From NCBI GenBank assembly GCA_023258935.1, contig JAHFRG010000004.1, positions 15,244 through 33,787 of the forward strand: DNA of 18,544 bases. Direction: 5' to 3'. Source of the DNA: Betaproteobacteria bacterium. GTDB lineage: Bacteria; Pseudomonadota; Gammaproteobacteria; Burkholderiales; JAHFRG01. Below the pieces are notes generated by a model. That model worked only from the letters and a program-made list of their open reading frames with translations. It was not told the DNA's origin and searched no databases. Position numbers and translations under genes: made by a program. Each line of letters starts with the position of its first letter. The stretch's first letter is position 1. Shown here piece by piece: positions 1 to 6,684 of the stretch.

Positions 1-1491
1 CTGCGTGAAGTCGGGACGCTTGCCCAGCTCGTCCAGCGCCTGCAGCAGCCACTGGCGGCCGGCGCCCTGTACTCGCAGCATGCCAATCCACCGCCCGCTC
101 GCCGCGCCGGGCCCGGGTAGGGCGTTCACCCGTAGCAGCCTCACCTCCTGGCGGAACAAGGAGCGGTCGTCGGGTACCGAGCAATAGGCCAGGTCGCGCT
201 GACGCTCCGCCGGCACCGGCGAAGAATCCACCACCACCGCCACTTCTGCCGGGGTTTCCAGCAAATCGCGCAGGATGTAGCTGCGAAACAGCAGGTCACC
301 ATAGATCACCACCGTATCCTCGCCGATGGCATCGCGGGCGCAGGCGAGAGAGGCCAGTTCACCGCTCTGGGCATGGCTGCGGTTGTGCACGATCTTGATC
401 CCCGCCATGTAAATAGCCTGCGCCTTGTAGCCGGCGACCACGGTGATGTTGTTGACGGACTGCCGCTTGAACTCGTCCACCAGCCTCCGCAGCAGCGGCC
501 GTCCCGCCACCGGCAGCATGGCCTTGGGACGGTCCTTGGTCAGCGTGTCCAGTCCCTCACCGCGACTGGCAGCCAGCACCAACGCCGACAGGTCGCGCTC
601 GGTGGCGGCGTACTGGCGCTCCGCCGCCAGCAGTTCCTCCGCCGACTGCAGCCGGAAAATCTCGTTGACCGGCGCGATCCGGTCCTCCACGTTCACCAGC
701 GTCTGGGTGGCGTGGATCTCGCGGGTGAGCTCCTGCATGGCCGACACAGCCGCGCGCAGGGTGTGGTTGGCCCAGATGACGAGGCGGATGCCGGCGACGC
801 GGAACACGTCGGTGGGGGTGCTGTAGTACTTGGTGGGAACGATGACCAGTGGCGAGCGCCCGGCCCACTCCCTGGAGAAGGCCAGAATTTCGTCGGCGCT
901 GCTTTTCTTGCTGTGGATCAGAATAGCGTCGGCGCCGGCTTGGCGGTACGCCTCGGCGCGGCGCAGGGCCTCGTCCATGCCCCAACCCGCGATCAACGCC
1001 TCCACCCGAGCGACGATGACGAAATCCGGATCCTTCTGGCTGTCCTTTCCGGCGCGGATCTTGCCCTGAAACTCGGCGACGTCGGCCAGCGGTTGGCGAT
1101 GGCCGTTGATGAAGCTGTTGGTTTTGGGGAACAGCTTGTCCTCGATGCACACGCCGGCGATGCCCCGCTGCTCCAGCTTCTGCACCAGGCGGCGCATGTT
1201 GTTGAAGTCGCCGTAGCCAGTGTCGCCGTCGATGAGGATGGGAATGCGGCTCGCATCGGACATGAACTCCAGCATGTCCACCACCTGGGTCCAGCTCGCC
1301 TCGTTGTTGTCGCGCACCCCGAACTGCGCGGAGAGGGTGAGCCCGCTGGCCCAGATGCCCTTGAAGCCGGCCTCCTCGACGATGCGGGCGCTGATGCCGT
1401 TATGCGCCTCCATGAGGAACTCCAGCTCGGAGGAGTTGAGAAGCGCGCGCAGGGCGGCGGCTTTGGTGGGGTGGGGTGGGGGTCTGTCCAT
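1..1491 (-). CDS. aepX: PEP mutase fused to a nucleotidyltransferase domain (C-terminus cut by window edge)
   Basis: The first enzyme of phosphonate biosynthesis: it rearranges phosphoenolpyruvate to phosphonopyruvate, making the C-P bond. The frame is open for 497 codons from ATG 1491 to the left edge with no stop. Residues 15-285 form the isocitrate lyase/PEP mutase barrel, with the metal-site motif LIDGDTGYG (86-94) and the mutase hallmark EDKLFPKTNSF (117-127), which separates true mutases from lyases. R162 and H193 match expected active-site positions. From about residue 300 a nucleotidyltransferase fold begins, with LAASRG (307-311 region), PKAMLPVAG (322-330) and YGD (397-399). The start is supported by AAGGAA six bases upstream. 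It follows the PntC-like gene by 29 bases and is the last gene of the operon visible here. The fused domain has a degenerate glycine loop (AASRGEGL rather than AAGRGxRL), so it may be weak, differently specific or structural. Mutase activity is a confident family inference; the nucleotide substrate is unknown. Confidence 0.92.
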   Translation of the reverse strand, partial: MDRPPPHPTKAAALRALLNSSELEFLMEAHNGISARIVEEAGFKGIWASGLTLSAQFGVRDNNEASWTQVVDMLEFMSDASRIPILIDGDTGYGDFNNMRRLVQKLEQRGIAGVCIEDKLFPKTNSFINGHRQPLADVAEFQGKIRAGKDSQKDPDFVIVARVEALIAGWGMDEALRRAEAYRQAGADAILIHSKKSSADEILAFSREWAGRSPLVIVPTKYYSTPTDVFRVAGIRLVIWANHTLRAAVSAMQELTREIHATQTLVNVEDRIAPVNEIFRLQSAEELLAAERQYAATERDLSALVLAASRGEGLDTLTKDRPKAMLPVAGRPLLRRLVDEFKRQSVNNITVVAGYKAQAIYMAGIKIVHNRSHAQSGELASLACARDAIGEDTVVIYGDLLFRSYILRDLLETPAEVAVVVDSSPVPAERQRDLAYCSVPDDRSLFRQEVRLLRVNALPGPGAASGRWIGMLRVQGAGRQWLLQALDELGKRPDFTQ

Positions 1492-1520
1492 AAATGGTTC
1501 CTTGAAGAAGAGCGCGGCGT

Positions 1521-2282
1521 TTACTGCTGCAATCGGGGGAGTATCTCCAGACGGGCGCGCTCGACGTCGCCGGGAAAGTCGATCTCTATCCACGGCAGAC
1601 CGGTGACGTCTTCGACCCCGAACCGGCGCGGCCCGGCTTCCAGCATCAGGTCCCGCAGGGCCTCTTCGTGGGGCTCCTGACCGCGGCCCGTTTCCAGGTA
1701 GACCGAAGCCCGCGCCACCAGCGCGCGGCAGGTTTGCCCGGACAGGCGAAAGAAGCCTACCGACTCACCGCAGACATCGAATGCGAGATCCGGCGCGACC
1801 TGCTTCCTGAATTCGACGATGCGTCCGTCGCGAACGCACACCTTCACCGGTTCGTCGCCGGGCTCGAAGTCCCGGTCCAGCAGCAGGCAGTCGGGCTGCC
1901 GGGAGTCCACAAGCGCATGCAGTATCCGCTCATCGTAAAGCAAGTCGGCGTCCATGAGCAGCGTGTCCCGTCCCGTCAGCAGCGGCGCGCGGGCGTGCCA
2001 CACGGTGACGATGCTGCCGAGCTGATAATCCGGATTGAACACGGTATCGGCGGCCAGCGCCTCCGGCAGCCGTGCCATCTCGGCACGCACCTGATCCGCC
2101 TCGTAGCCGACCGCCACCCACACGTCAGTCACACCGCTCTCACGCAACAGGTGCAGATGGCGTTCCAGCAGGCTCCGCCCGCCGAAGCGCAGCAGGCATT
2201 TCGGCATGGCGCCGGACTGCTTATCTTGCGCCAGCCGCGTACCCCGGCCGGCCGCGAGTATCACCGCCTGCACGGCGCTCAC
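1521..2282 (-). CDS. PntC-like nucleotidyltransferase, probable CTP:phosphonate cytidylyltransferase
   Basis: A stand-alone nucleotidyltransferase of about 253 residues. The nucleotide-binding loop AAGRGTRL is at residues 10-17, the catalytic-type MPK lysine at 28, the acidic metal site LLMDADLLYD at 108-117, and a late WIEIDF motif at 231-236. The order NPDYQLGS, then DADLLYD, then GESVGFF, then WIEID resembles the LicC/PntC group, which makes CMP-choline or CMP-aminoethylphosphonate. Placement beside PEP mutase and a CDP-alcohol transferase favours activation of a phosphonate as its CMP ester. The start is uncertain: GTG 2282 places the loop at the usual distance from the N-terminus, but TTG 2306 or GTG 2273 are possible, and no strong ribosome-binding site decides. 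It lies 33 bases after the dioxygenase gene. A simple sugar-1-phosphate nucleotidyltransferase is the main alternative. Confidence 0.82.
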   Translation of the reverse strand: MSAVQAVILAAGRGTRLAQDKQSGAMPKCLLRFGGRSLLERHLHLLRESGVTDVWVAVGYEADQVRAEMARLPEALAADTVFNPDYQLGSIVTVWHARAPLLTGRDTLLMDADLLYDERILHALVDSRQPDCLLLDRDFEPGDEPVKVCVRDGRIVEFRKQVAPDLAFDVCGESVGFFRLSGQTCRALVARASVYLETGRGQEPHEEALRDLMLEAGPRRFGVEDVTGLPWIEIDFPGDVERARLEILPRLQQ

Positions 2283-2315
2283 CGTCGGGCACGCACGCCC
2301 AGCCAACGTGCCCGC

Positions 2316-3113
2316 TCAGACACGGAACATGTACTGCTTGCCGGGGTCGCGTTCGCAGTCGGGCGGGTAGCTCGCGCGCTTGTCGGCGTAGTAGCGGGCG
2401 CGCTGGTCCCCTTCCGCCAGCCTATTGTAGGTGACGTAGAGCACCCGCCGCGGCCGGTCGCTCAGGTTGGCGTCCGAGCGATGGGGCGTGAACGAATCGA
2501 AGAACGCCACGTCGCCGGGCGCGGTTTCGTAGGGCACGAACTCCATGCTTGCGGTCACTTCGTCCGGCAGCGGCGCCCAACTCGGGCCAAGCTGCCCCTC
2601 CCGGTGGCGCCTGGCGACCAGCTCCAGGCAGCCGTTGTCCCGGGTCGCGGCGTCGATGCTGATGAGCGCAGTAATGTACAGGCTGCCGTAACGGTCCCAT
2701 CCGGCCTGGACATCTTGATGGGGTGTGAAGCCGCCACCTCCCGGCAGCTTAAAGTTGATCTTGTCCTTGAACAGGACCGCCGGCTCGCCGAACAACTGGG
2801 CCACCGCGTCCCGCAGTCCCGGGCCAGTGAGCAGGCGATCCAGGCCGGCGTGGTACGGGCAGTAATTTTCAATCCGGTTGAGCTGCCGCCGCCCCGGCTC
2901 CACGCAGCTCTGCTCAAAATACATCATGTACTTGCCCGGCACCTCGGGATAAGTCGCAACCTCATCGACCCAGGTCTTAATGTGCGCCATTGCGTCGCCT
3001 TGGTATAGGCCGCGAATGATCACGAAACCGTCGCGTTGAAACGATTTGATTTGGTCTTGGGACAGGGGCTGGTTCAAGGTCATCCGTCGGTTCAATGCAT
3101 CCGCATCACGCAT
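2316..3113 (-). CDS. PhyH-family Fe(II)/2-oxoglutarate dioxygenase
   Basis: A 265-residue member of the phytanoyl-CoA dioxygenase (PhyH) superfamily, soluble, normal length. The N-terminal FQRDGFVIIRGL (25-36) is the typical PhyH opening. The iron triad is seen as HQD (H132, D134) in FTPHQDVQAGW and a distal H211 in FTPHRSDAN, with R222/R223 placed to bind 2-oxoglutarate. Start ATG 3113 lies 11 bases after the preceding stop with a GGCGAG-like site; ATG 3083 is the alternative, and the open frame upstream of 3113 only overlaps the neighbour. In phosphonate pathways PhyH enzymes hydroxylate the carbon next to phosphorus (PhnY-type enzymes on 2-aminoethylphosphonate). No PhnZ-like HD-domain partner is present here, so a biosynthetic tailoring role is more likely than catabolism. 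The exact substrate (free phosphonate, CMP-phosphonate or finished headgroup) cannot be told from sequence. Confidence 0.88.
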   Translation of the reverse strand: MRDADALNRRMTLNQPLSQDQIKSFQRDGFVIIRGLYQGDAMAHIKTWVDEVATYPEVPGKYMMYFEQSCVEPGRRQLNRIENYCPYHAGLDRLLTGPGLRDAVAQLFGEPAVLFKDKINFKLPGGGGFTPHQDVQAGWDRYGSLYITALISIDAATRDNGCLELVARRHREGQLGPSWAPLPDEVTASMEFVPYETAPGDVAFFDSFTPHRSDANLSDRPRRVLYVTYNRLAEGDQRARYYADKRASYPPDCERDPGKQYMFRV

Positions 3114-3124
3114 CAACTCGCCGC

Positions 3125-3724
3125 TCAGGTTCGGGCGCGAATGCGCAGCAGCTTCCAGTAGAAAAACACTGCAAACGCCGGTGCGCCCACTGCCGCCGCC
3201 GTCAGGAGCTCCTCCGCCAGCTCGAACCAGATCAGGGTCGGCACGACGAGTATTCCGTCGTCGGGATCGAAGCCTGCCGCTCCGCCAAGCTCCGCAGCGC
3301 GCTCGCCTTGTAGTGCCTCCAGATGCAGCACGAGAAAAAGAATCGCGGCAACGGCAAGGCCGGCCAGCACGCCCATCGGGATCGCCCGCCATGCCAAGGA
3401 CCCGCCCGAGAGCCCGACGCCTAGCCCGATGAATACCAGCGAGTTGCACAAACCGTCGGCCACAAGGTCGTACTTGTGGCCGAACGCGCTCCTCTTTCCA
3501 GAGAGGCGCGCCAGCTCGCCATCGGCCCGATCGAGCAGCATGGACAGCACGAACACCCCTGCCCCCCAAGCCAGCGCTGTCGGGGTGCCGACGGCGAGTA
3601 TGGCGCTGGCGCTGAGACCGGTGAGCAGGCGCAGGGTAGTCAGGTGATTCGGCGCTACCGTGGTGTGGACCAGCGGCCGCACGCCGAACCGCACAAAGCG
3701 GTGGATTAAGGTGTTGTGACTCAC
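3125..3724 (-). CDS. CDP-alcohol phosphatidyltransferase family integral membrane enzyme
   Basis: A 199-residue membrane protein. The complete family signature D-x2-D-G-x2-A-R-x8-G-x3-D-x3-D is at residues 65-90 (D65, D68, G69, A72, R73, G82, D86, D90), preceded by VAPNHLTTLRLLTG (23-36), the usual cytosolic entry to helix one. Several hydrophobic stretches follow (about 38-62, 92-105, 112-135, 158-190). Family members swap CMP from a CDP- or CMP-linked group for another alcohol. Beside a PntC-like enzyme, the likely donor is a CMP-phosphonate and the product a phosphonolipid or phosphonylated glycan; this is an inference. The start is GTG 3724, whose bases overlap the TGA of the upstream truncated Rieske frame (GTGA), suggesting translational coupling. 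No strong ribosome-binding site precedes the GTG. Phosphatidylglycerol- or phosphatidylserine-type synthase is the alternative but fits the neighbours less well. Confidence 0.9.
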   Translation of the reverse strand: MSHNTLIHRFVRFGVRPLVHTTVAPNHLTTLRLLTGLSASAILAVGTPTALAWGAGVFVLSMLLDRADGELARLSGKRSAFGHKYDLVADGLCNSLVFIGLGVGLSGGSLAWRAIPMGVLAGLAVAAILFLVLHLEALQGERAAELGGAAGFDPDDGILVVPTLIWFELAEELLTAAAVGAPAFAVFFYWKLLRIRART

Positions 3725-3879
3725 GACACGGACTCGATGCGGGCTGTACCTGCCCGTCGCAAGGCCCTCGAGCGCGCCCGAGGATACCAGGAATCGAGGT
3801 GGGCGCCGGTCTTCCAGAGATCGGGTCGGTTCTGTTTGTCCTGCGCTCCGAATAGCGACGTAGTGTTCGATGTGGACAT
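3721..3879 (-). pseudogene. Truncated 5' fragment of a Rieske oxygenase gene
   Basis: A 52-codon frame (ATG 3879; a longer reading from ATG 3909 is possible). It aligns without gaps from its Met to the N-terminus of the intact Rieske oxygenase at 4305-5387: 16 of the first 33 positions are identical by eye, including PDL-KTG-H-D-WYP. Similarity fades after about residue 42 and the frame stops at 3721, before any CxH or CxxH iron-sulfur ligands, so it cannot be a Rieske protein. The likely origin is a 3' deletion that joined the gene's head to the CDP-alcohol enzyme. A GAAGG site about 11 bases before ATG 3879 suggests it is still translated. Its TGA overlaps the next gene's GTG, so it may now serve as a leader peptide. 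Confidence 0.72.
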
Positions 3880-3915
3880 GGCTCGTTCTACCTTCGACTG
3901 TGTGTGCAACGCTGG

Positions 3916-3934
3916 CCCTAGTCCTGCATTAGGG
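3916..3934. promoter_or_regulatory. Candidate operator: inverted repeat CCCTA-N9-TAGGG
   Basis: CCCTAGTCCTGCATTAGGG has perfect 5-base arms around a 9-base spacer, the half-site spacing of one helical turn expected for a dimeric regulator. It lies 37 bases upstream of ATG 3879, at the head of the phosphonate operon. The right arm also forms AGGG-TTTT-CCCT (3931-3942). The regulator is unknown; short arms mean chance occurrence is possible. Confidence 0.35.
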
Positions 3935-4197
3935 TTTTCCCTTAGATGATTCTACCAGAAACTCGAAGTGCGCCACCCATCAGTGCCGCCCCGGCGTCTC
4001 GTGCGGTTACACTAAAGCACGATTGGTCGCGCGCGAGTACGAAGTCTCTTGCCTCACGATCTACAAGGGATGGATTGAGGTGGAACCTTCGGAGAAACCT
4101 GCGAGTGATTTTAAGTCCGGTTCCGGCGTGCCGAATGACGCAGTAGTAACTGATCGCTCGTACTTTCATGGTAGGATAGTGCCATGTTAATCATGCA

Positions 4198-4225
4198 TTG
4201 ATTGAATTTTATAACGCTGTATGCT
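4198..4225 (+). promoter_or_regulatory. Candidate sigma-70 promoter for the Rieske oxygenase gene
   Basis: TTGATT (4198-4203) and TATGCT (4220-4225) are 16 bases apart in AT-rich sequence, 79 bases before ATG 4305. Each hexamer differs from consensus at two positions. Proposed from sequence likeness only. Confidence 0.3.
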
Positions 4226-4304
4226 GTCCACGTTTGCCCCAACAGTACCGACCCACTTTTGAGGGGAATAGCTTGATCGCCAACAATCAGAAATCGAAAA
4301 GACA

Positions 4305-5387
4305 ATGACTGTTGGAAACACTGTCCAATTATCTGGGTCCTCCCAACGAGCCAAATCACCCGATCTGAGAAAGACCGGTATTCATCCGGACTACTGGTAT
4401 CCGGTGGCCCTTTGCAAACGTCTAAAGAAAGGAAAGGCCATCGGCGTCAGGTTCGCAGGCGATCCTATTGTATTGGTCAGAACGGAGAACGACACACTGT
4501 TCGCCCTCGAGGATCGCTGCGCCCATCGGCAGATCCCGTTGCACGTCGGCGCCGTGAAAGGGGAACACATTCAGTGCGGCTATCACGGTTGGATGTATGA
4601 CGCGACAGGAAAATGCATTAGTGTTCCCTACCTTAGCAAGGACAAATCGCTCCCTAATGGTGTGCGAAGTTACCCCTGTCGGGAAGCCTATGGACTCATC
4701 TTTGTTTATCCGGGCGATAAGGCAAACCTGGAGTCCGCCATCTTCCCGAATATCCCGACACATGCCAATCCACGCTACAAAACGCGCTATCTCGACCGTC
4801 AGGTTCATTGCCATTACTCCTTTATGCACGAAAATCTGATGGACATGAATCATCAGTTTCTGCACCGTCGACTCATGGGCAGCATTAAAACAGTGTTGAT
4901 GGATTTGCGGAAAGACAAAGGGTGGATCGAGGCCGACTTTACCTTCAGGCGCACCACAGGCAGGCAGCATATCGGTGAGAAATTCATTCTTGGAAGACGT
5001 CCGCAGCACGGTGAAGAGGTCGGACGTGATCTGATGACAATCCGCACCGAATACCCGTATCAGACGTTAAAATTCTGGACGGCGGGTAGCGAAGAACCGG
5101 TGCTGGATCTTTGGAATGTCTATGTCCCCGTCGACCGCGAGCAGCGCACCAATCATACCTTTGGCCTAATGATGTTTCGCAAGCCCTCTATCCCTGGCCT
5201 GATGAACCTGCTTTGGCCATTCATTATCTGGTTCACGGAAGGGATCTTTGCGGAAGATCGGTGGATCGTTGAGTTAGAGCAAAAGGCCTTTGATTTGCAG
5301 GGCGCCGACTGGAATCAGGAGATCTTTCCGCTTATTCAGGGACTGAGAAAGGTATTAGTTCAGCAAGGCATCCCGCTATCGTCATAA
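4305..5387 (+). CDS. Rieske [2Fe-2S] non-heme iron oxygenase, terminal oxygenase component
   Basis: A 360-residue Rieske-type oxygenase of the VanA/pheophorbide-oxygenase-like group; normal length. The N-terminus carries WYPV (31-34). The Rieske cluster ligands are C72-x-H74 in CAHR and C91-x2-H94 in CGYHGW. The catalytic iron site is N177-x2-D180-x2-H183-x3-H187 in ENLMDMNHQFLH, with an EDRW motif near 317-320 typical of the C-terminal domain. Such enzymes hydroxylate, demethylate or desaturate organic substrates using electrons from a separate reductase, which is absent here. ATG 4305 is the only possible start: an in-frame TAG lies 12 codons upstream. The ribosome-binding site is weak. It is the only plus-strand gene, AT-richer than the phosphonate genes, and divergent from a truncated relative, so lateral arrival or rearrangement is likely. 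The substrate is unknown; tailoring of the neighbouring surface product is a guess from context. Confidence 0.93.
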   Translation: MTVGNTVQLSGSSQRAKSPDLRKTGIHPDYWYPVALCKRLKKGKAIGVRFAGDPIVLVRTENDTLFALEDRCAHRQIPLHVGAVKGEHIQCGYHGWMYDATGKCISVPYLSKDKSLPNGVRSYPCREAYGLIFVYPGDKANLESAIFPNIPTHANPRYKTRYLDRQVHCHYSFMHENLMDMNHQFLHRRLMGSIKTVLMDLRKDKGWIEADFTFRRTTGRQHIGEKFILGRRPQHGEEVGRDLMTIRTEYPYQTLKFWTAGSEEPVLDLWNVYVPVDREQRTNHTFGLMMFRKPSIPGLMNLLWPFIIWFTEGIFAEDRWIVELEQKAFDLQGADWNQEIFPLIQGLRKVLVQQGIPLSS

Positions 5388-5393
5388 GGTCAG

Positions 5394-5433
5394 TCTTGAA
5401 AGAATGCAGCGGGTTTTTCAAGATCGCCCGCTG
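5394..5433. terminator. Two overlapping, mutually exclusive hairpins between convergent genes
   Basis: Seven bases after the Rieske stop, TCTTGAAA (5394-5401) pairs perfectly with TTTCAAGA (5416-5423). The partly overlapping CAGCGGG (5407-5413) pairs perfectly with CCCGCTG (5427-5433). The two stems interleave, so only one can form at a time. No T-tract follows the second stem on the plus strand, and on the minus strand the five A residues fall inside the loop. It may end transcription from one or both sides, but it is not a canonical intrinsic terminator. Confidence 0.4.
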
Positions 5434-5532
5434 AGCAACGCCGACATGCCGCTCATCCCCTCTAGGATCGCGATGCAATCCTCCCCCGCCATCGACAGCG
5501 TGACGTTCGCCAGTGACACATGAGCGGACAGA

Positions 5533-6684
5533 TCATGTGCGGCTCCATTCAGCAAGAATGTGCTCCACGCGCTCGATGACCATCTGTGACGTGATGCCTT
5601 GCATGCAGGCATGATCATACGGGCATTGGGACAACCGTCGATAGTTGCATGGCGAACAGGGTAACTCCAATCGCACAATCGAATCGGGACGGCCATACGG
5701 CCCGATGCAGACCGGGTCAGTCGGACCGAAGATGCTCACGACAGGTCTGTTCAAAGCCACGGCCAGATGCATAGGTCCGGAATCGTTGGTGATGCAGATT
5801 GCCGCGCGCTGAATAAGCGCCGCAAGATGGGCCGGTGTCGTTTGTCCGGCAAGGTCACGGGCTCCCGGACAGCTTGACGCAACTGTCTGACACAACTGCT
5901 GCTCGCGCGCCGATCCAGCTAGTGCAACGGCATAGCCTTGATTCAGAAAATACCGGGCGACGTCCTTATAGCCATCCAGTCGCCAGTGCTTGGTTTCCCA
6001 GACTGTGCCCGGCATCAGTAGCGCCAACGGTTTGCCGAGAAGATCGTGTTGACCGAGCAATCGTTCGACGTCCGGCAAAGCTTCAGGCGGCAAATAGATG
6101 CGAAAGTCCAGCGGCGAATCATCGAGGCCAAGTATCGGTCCGATCCACAAGTACCGATCGGCGGCATGCACCGCCAGCGTCGGGATTGGAATGCGATGGG
6201 TGTAGGCAAGCCATGAGCCTTCACGTGAACCGGCCCAGCCTCGGTCCGGGACGTTTTTCTCACCGCCCCGCTCGTAACCGCTAACTTCGCGTCGCACGGG
6301 TCTACGAAAACCGATGCGTACAGGCGCGCCGCTGGCTATGACGAACAGCGCCGAGCGAAGCTGGCCGTGCATATCAATCACGAGGTCATAATGCGCGCGA
6401 CGGATTTGTCTCAGCAGGCGAAACAATCCGGTGGTGGCATCCCAACTGCGGCCGAAGTGCGCAAATTCGTCCCGGTCGAACAAAATAATGTTGGATAAGG
6501 CGGGATGGCAGCGTATCAGCTCGGCGTTTTGCGGCGTAAGAAGCCAATCGATCTGCGCCCTTGGGTAACGCGCGCGTAATTTGACGAGCAACGGGATGGT
6601 GTGGATCACATCCCCCAAGGCCGAAAGTTTGATCAGCAGAATCCGTTCAAACTCTATTGTGCGAAGCGGTGACGCCAATTCCAA
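5533..6684 (-). CDS. GT9 glycosyltransferase, heptosyltransferase-like
   Basis: A 383-residue glycosyltransferase family 9 protein, the family that adds heptoses to the lipopolysaccharide inner core from ADP-heptose. The N-terminal KLSALGDVIHTIP (19-31) and the C-terminal nucleotide-sugar site NDSGPMHLAVAL (299-310) followed by FGPTDP (318-323) are diagnostic. A cysteine set typical of the family is in the tail (C342, C345, C353, C359). It acts at the cytosolic face of the inner membrane. The start is TTG 6684, directly after the TGA of the upstream oxygenase, with GGAG four bases before it; a second TTG two codons on is an alternative. It is in the same frame as the upstream gene, separated only by that TGA, so translation is surely coupled. 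It may be a core-LPS enzyme or one for an accessory glycan; the acceptor is unknown. Confidence 0.92.
   Translation of the reverse strand: MELASPLRTIEFERILLIKLSALGDVIHTIPLLVKLRARYPRAQIDWLLTPQNAELIRCHPALSNIILFDRDEFAHFGRSWDATTGLFRLLRQIRRAHYDLVIDMHGQLRSALFVIASGAPVRIGFRRPVRREVSGYERGGEKNVPDRGWAGSREGSWLAYTHRIPIPTLAVHAADRYLWIGPILGLDDSPLDFRIYLPPEALPDVERLLGQHDLLGKPLALLMPGTVWETKHWRLDGYKDVARYFLNQGYAVALAGSAREQQLCQTVASSCPGARDLAGQTTPAHLAALIQRAAICITNDSGPMHLAVALNRPVVSIFGPTDPVCIGPYGRPDSIVRLELPCSPCNYRRLSQCPYDHACMQGITSQMVIERVEHILAEWSRT

Larger units (their letters stand above)
3910..4304. other. Divergent intergenic region between the truncated and intact Rieske genes
   Basis: About 395 bases without a convincing gene. 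Open frames here (for example minus 3942-4169) match no family I recognise, lack a ribosome-binding site and have unremarkable codon use. It should hold promoters for the leftward phosphonate operon and the rightward Rieske gene. Visible elements are the inverted repeat at 3916-3934 and the promoter-like pair at 4198-4225. The right part (from about 4170) is clearly AT-richer than the left. Confidence 0.5.

Noticed and set aside
373..1680. 435-codon open frame on the plus strand
   Set aside because: It is the antisense shadow of the PEP mutase fusion and of the end of the next gene; rich in His, Gln and Arg, with no domain, while the minus strand gives clear catalytic motifs.
1668..3008. 446-codon open frame on the plus strand
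   Set aside because: Antisense shadow of the GC-rich nucleotidyltransferase and PhyH genes; no recognisable motif.
3114..3569. N-terminal extension of the PhyH gene to 3569
   Set aside because: The extra 152 codons overlap the CDP-alcohol transferase in another frame and have no domain; ATG 3113 gives the normal PhyH length.
3942..4169. 75-codon minus frame in the divergent gap
   Set aside because: No ribosome-binding site, no family likeness and mixed codon use.
5434..5532. Possible ABC-transporter remnant (QRAILKNP in one minus frame resembles the ATM1 signature region)
   Set aside because: Only eight residues match, other ABC motifs are absent, and a different frame has the better coding signal; probably chance.
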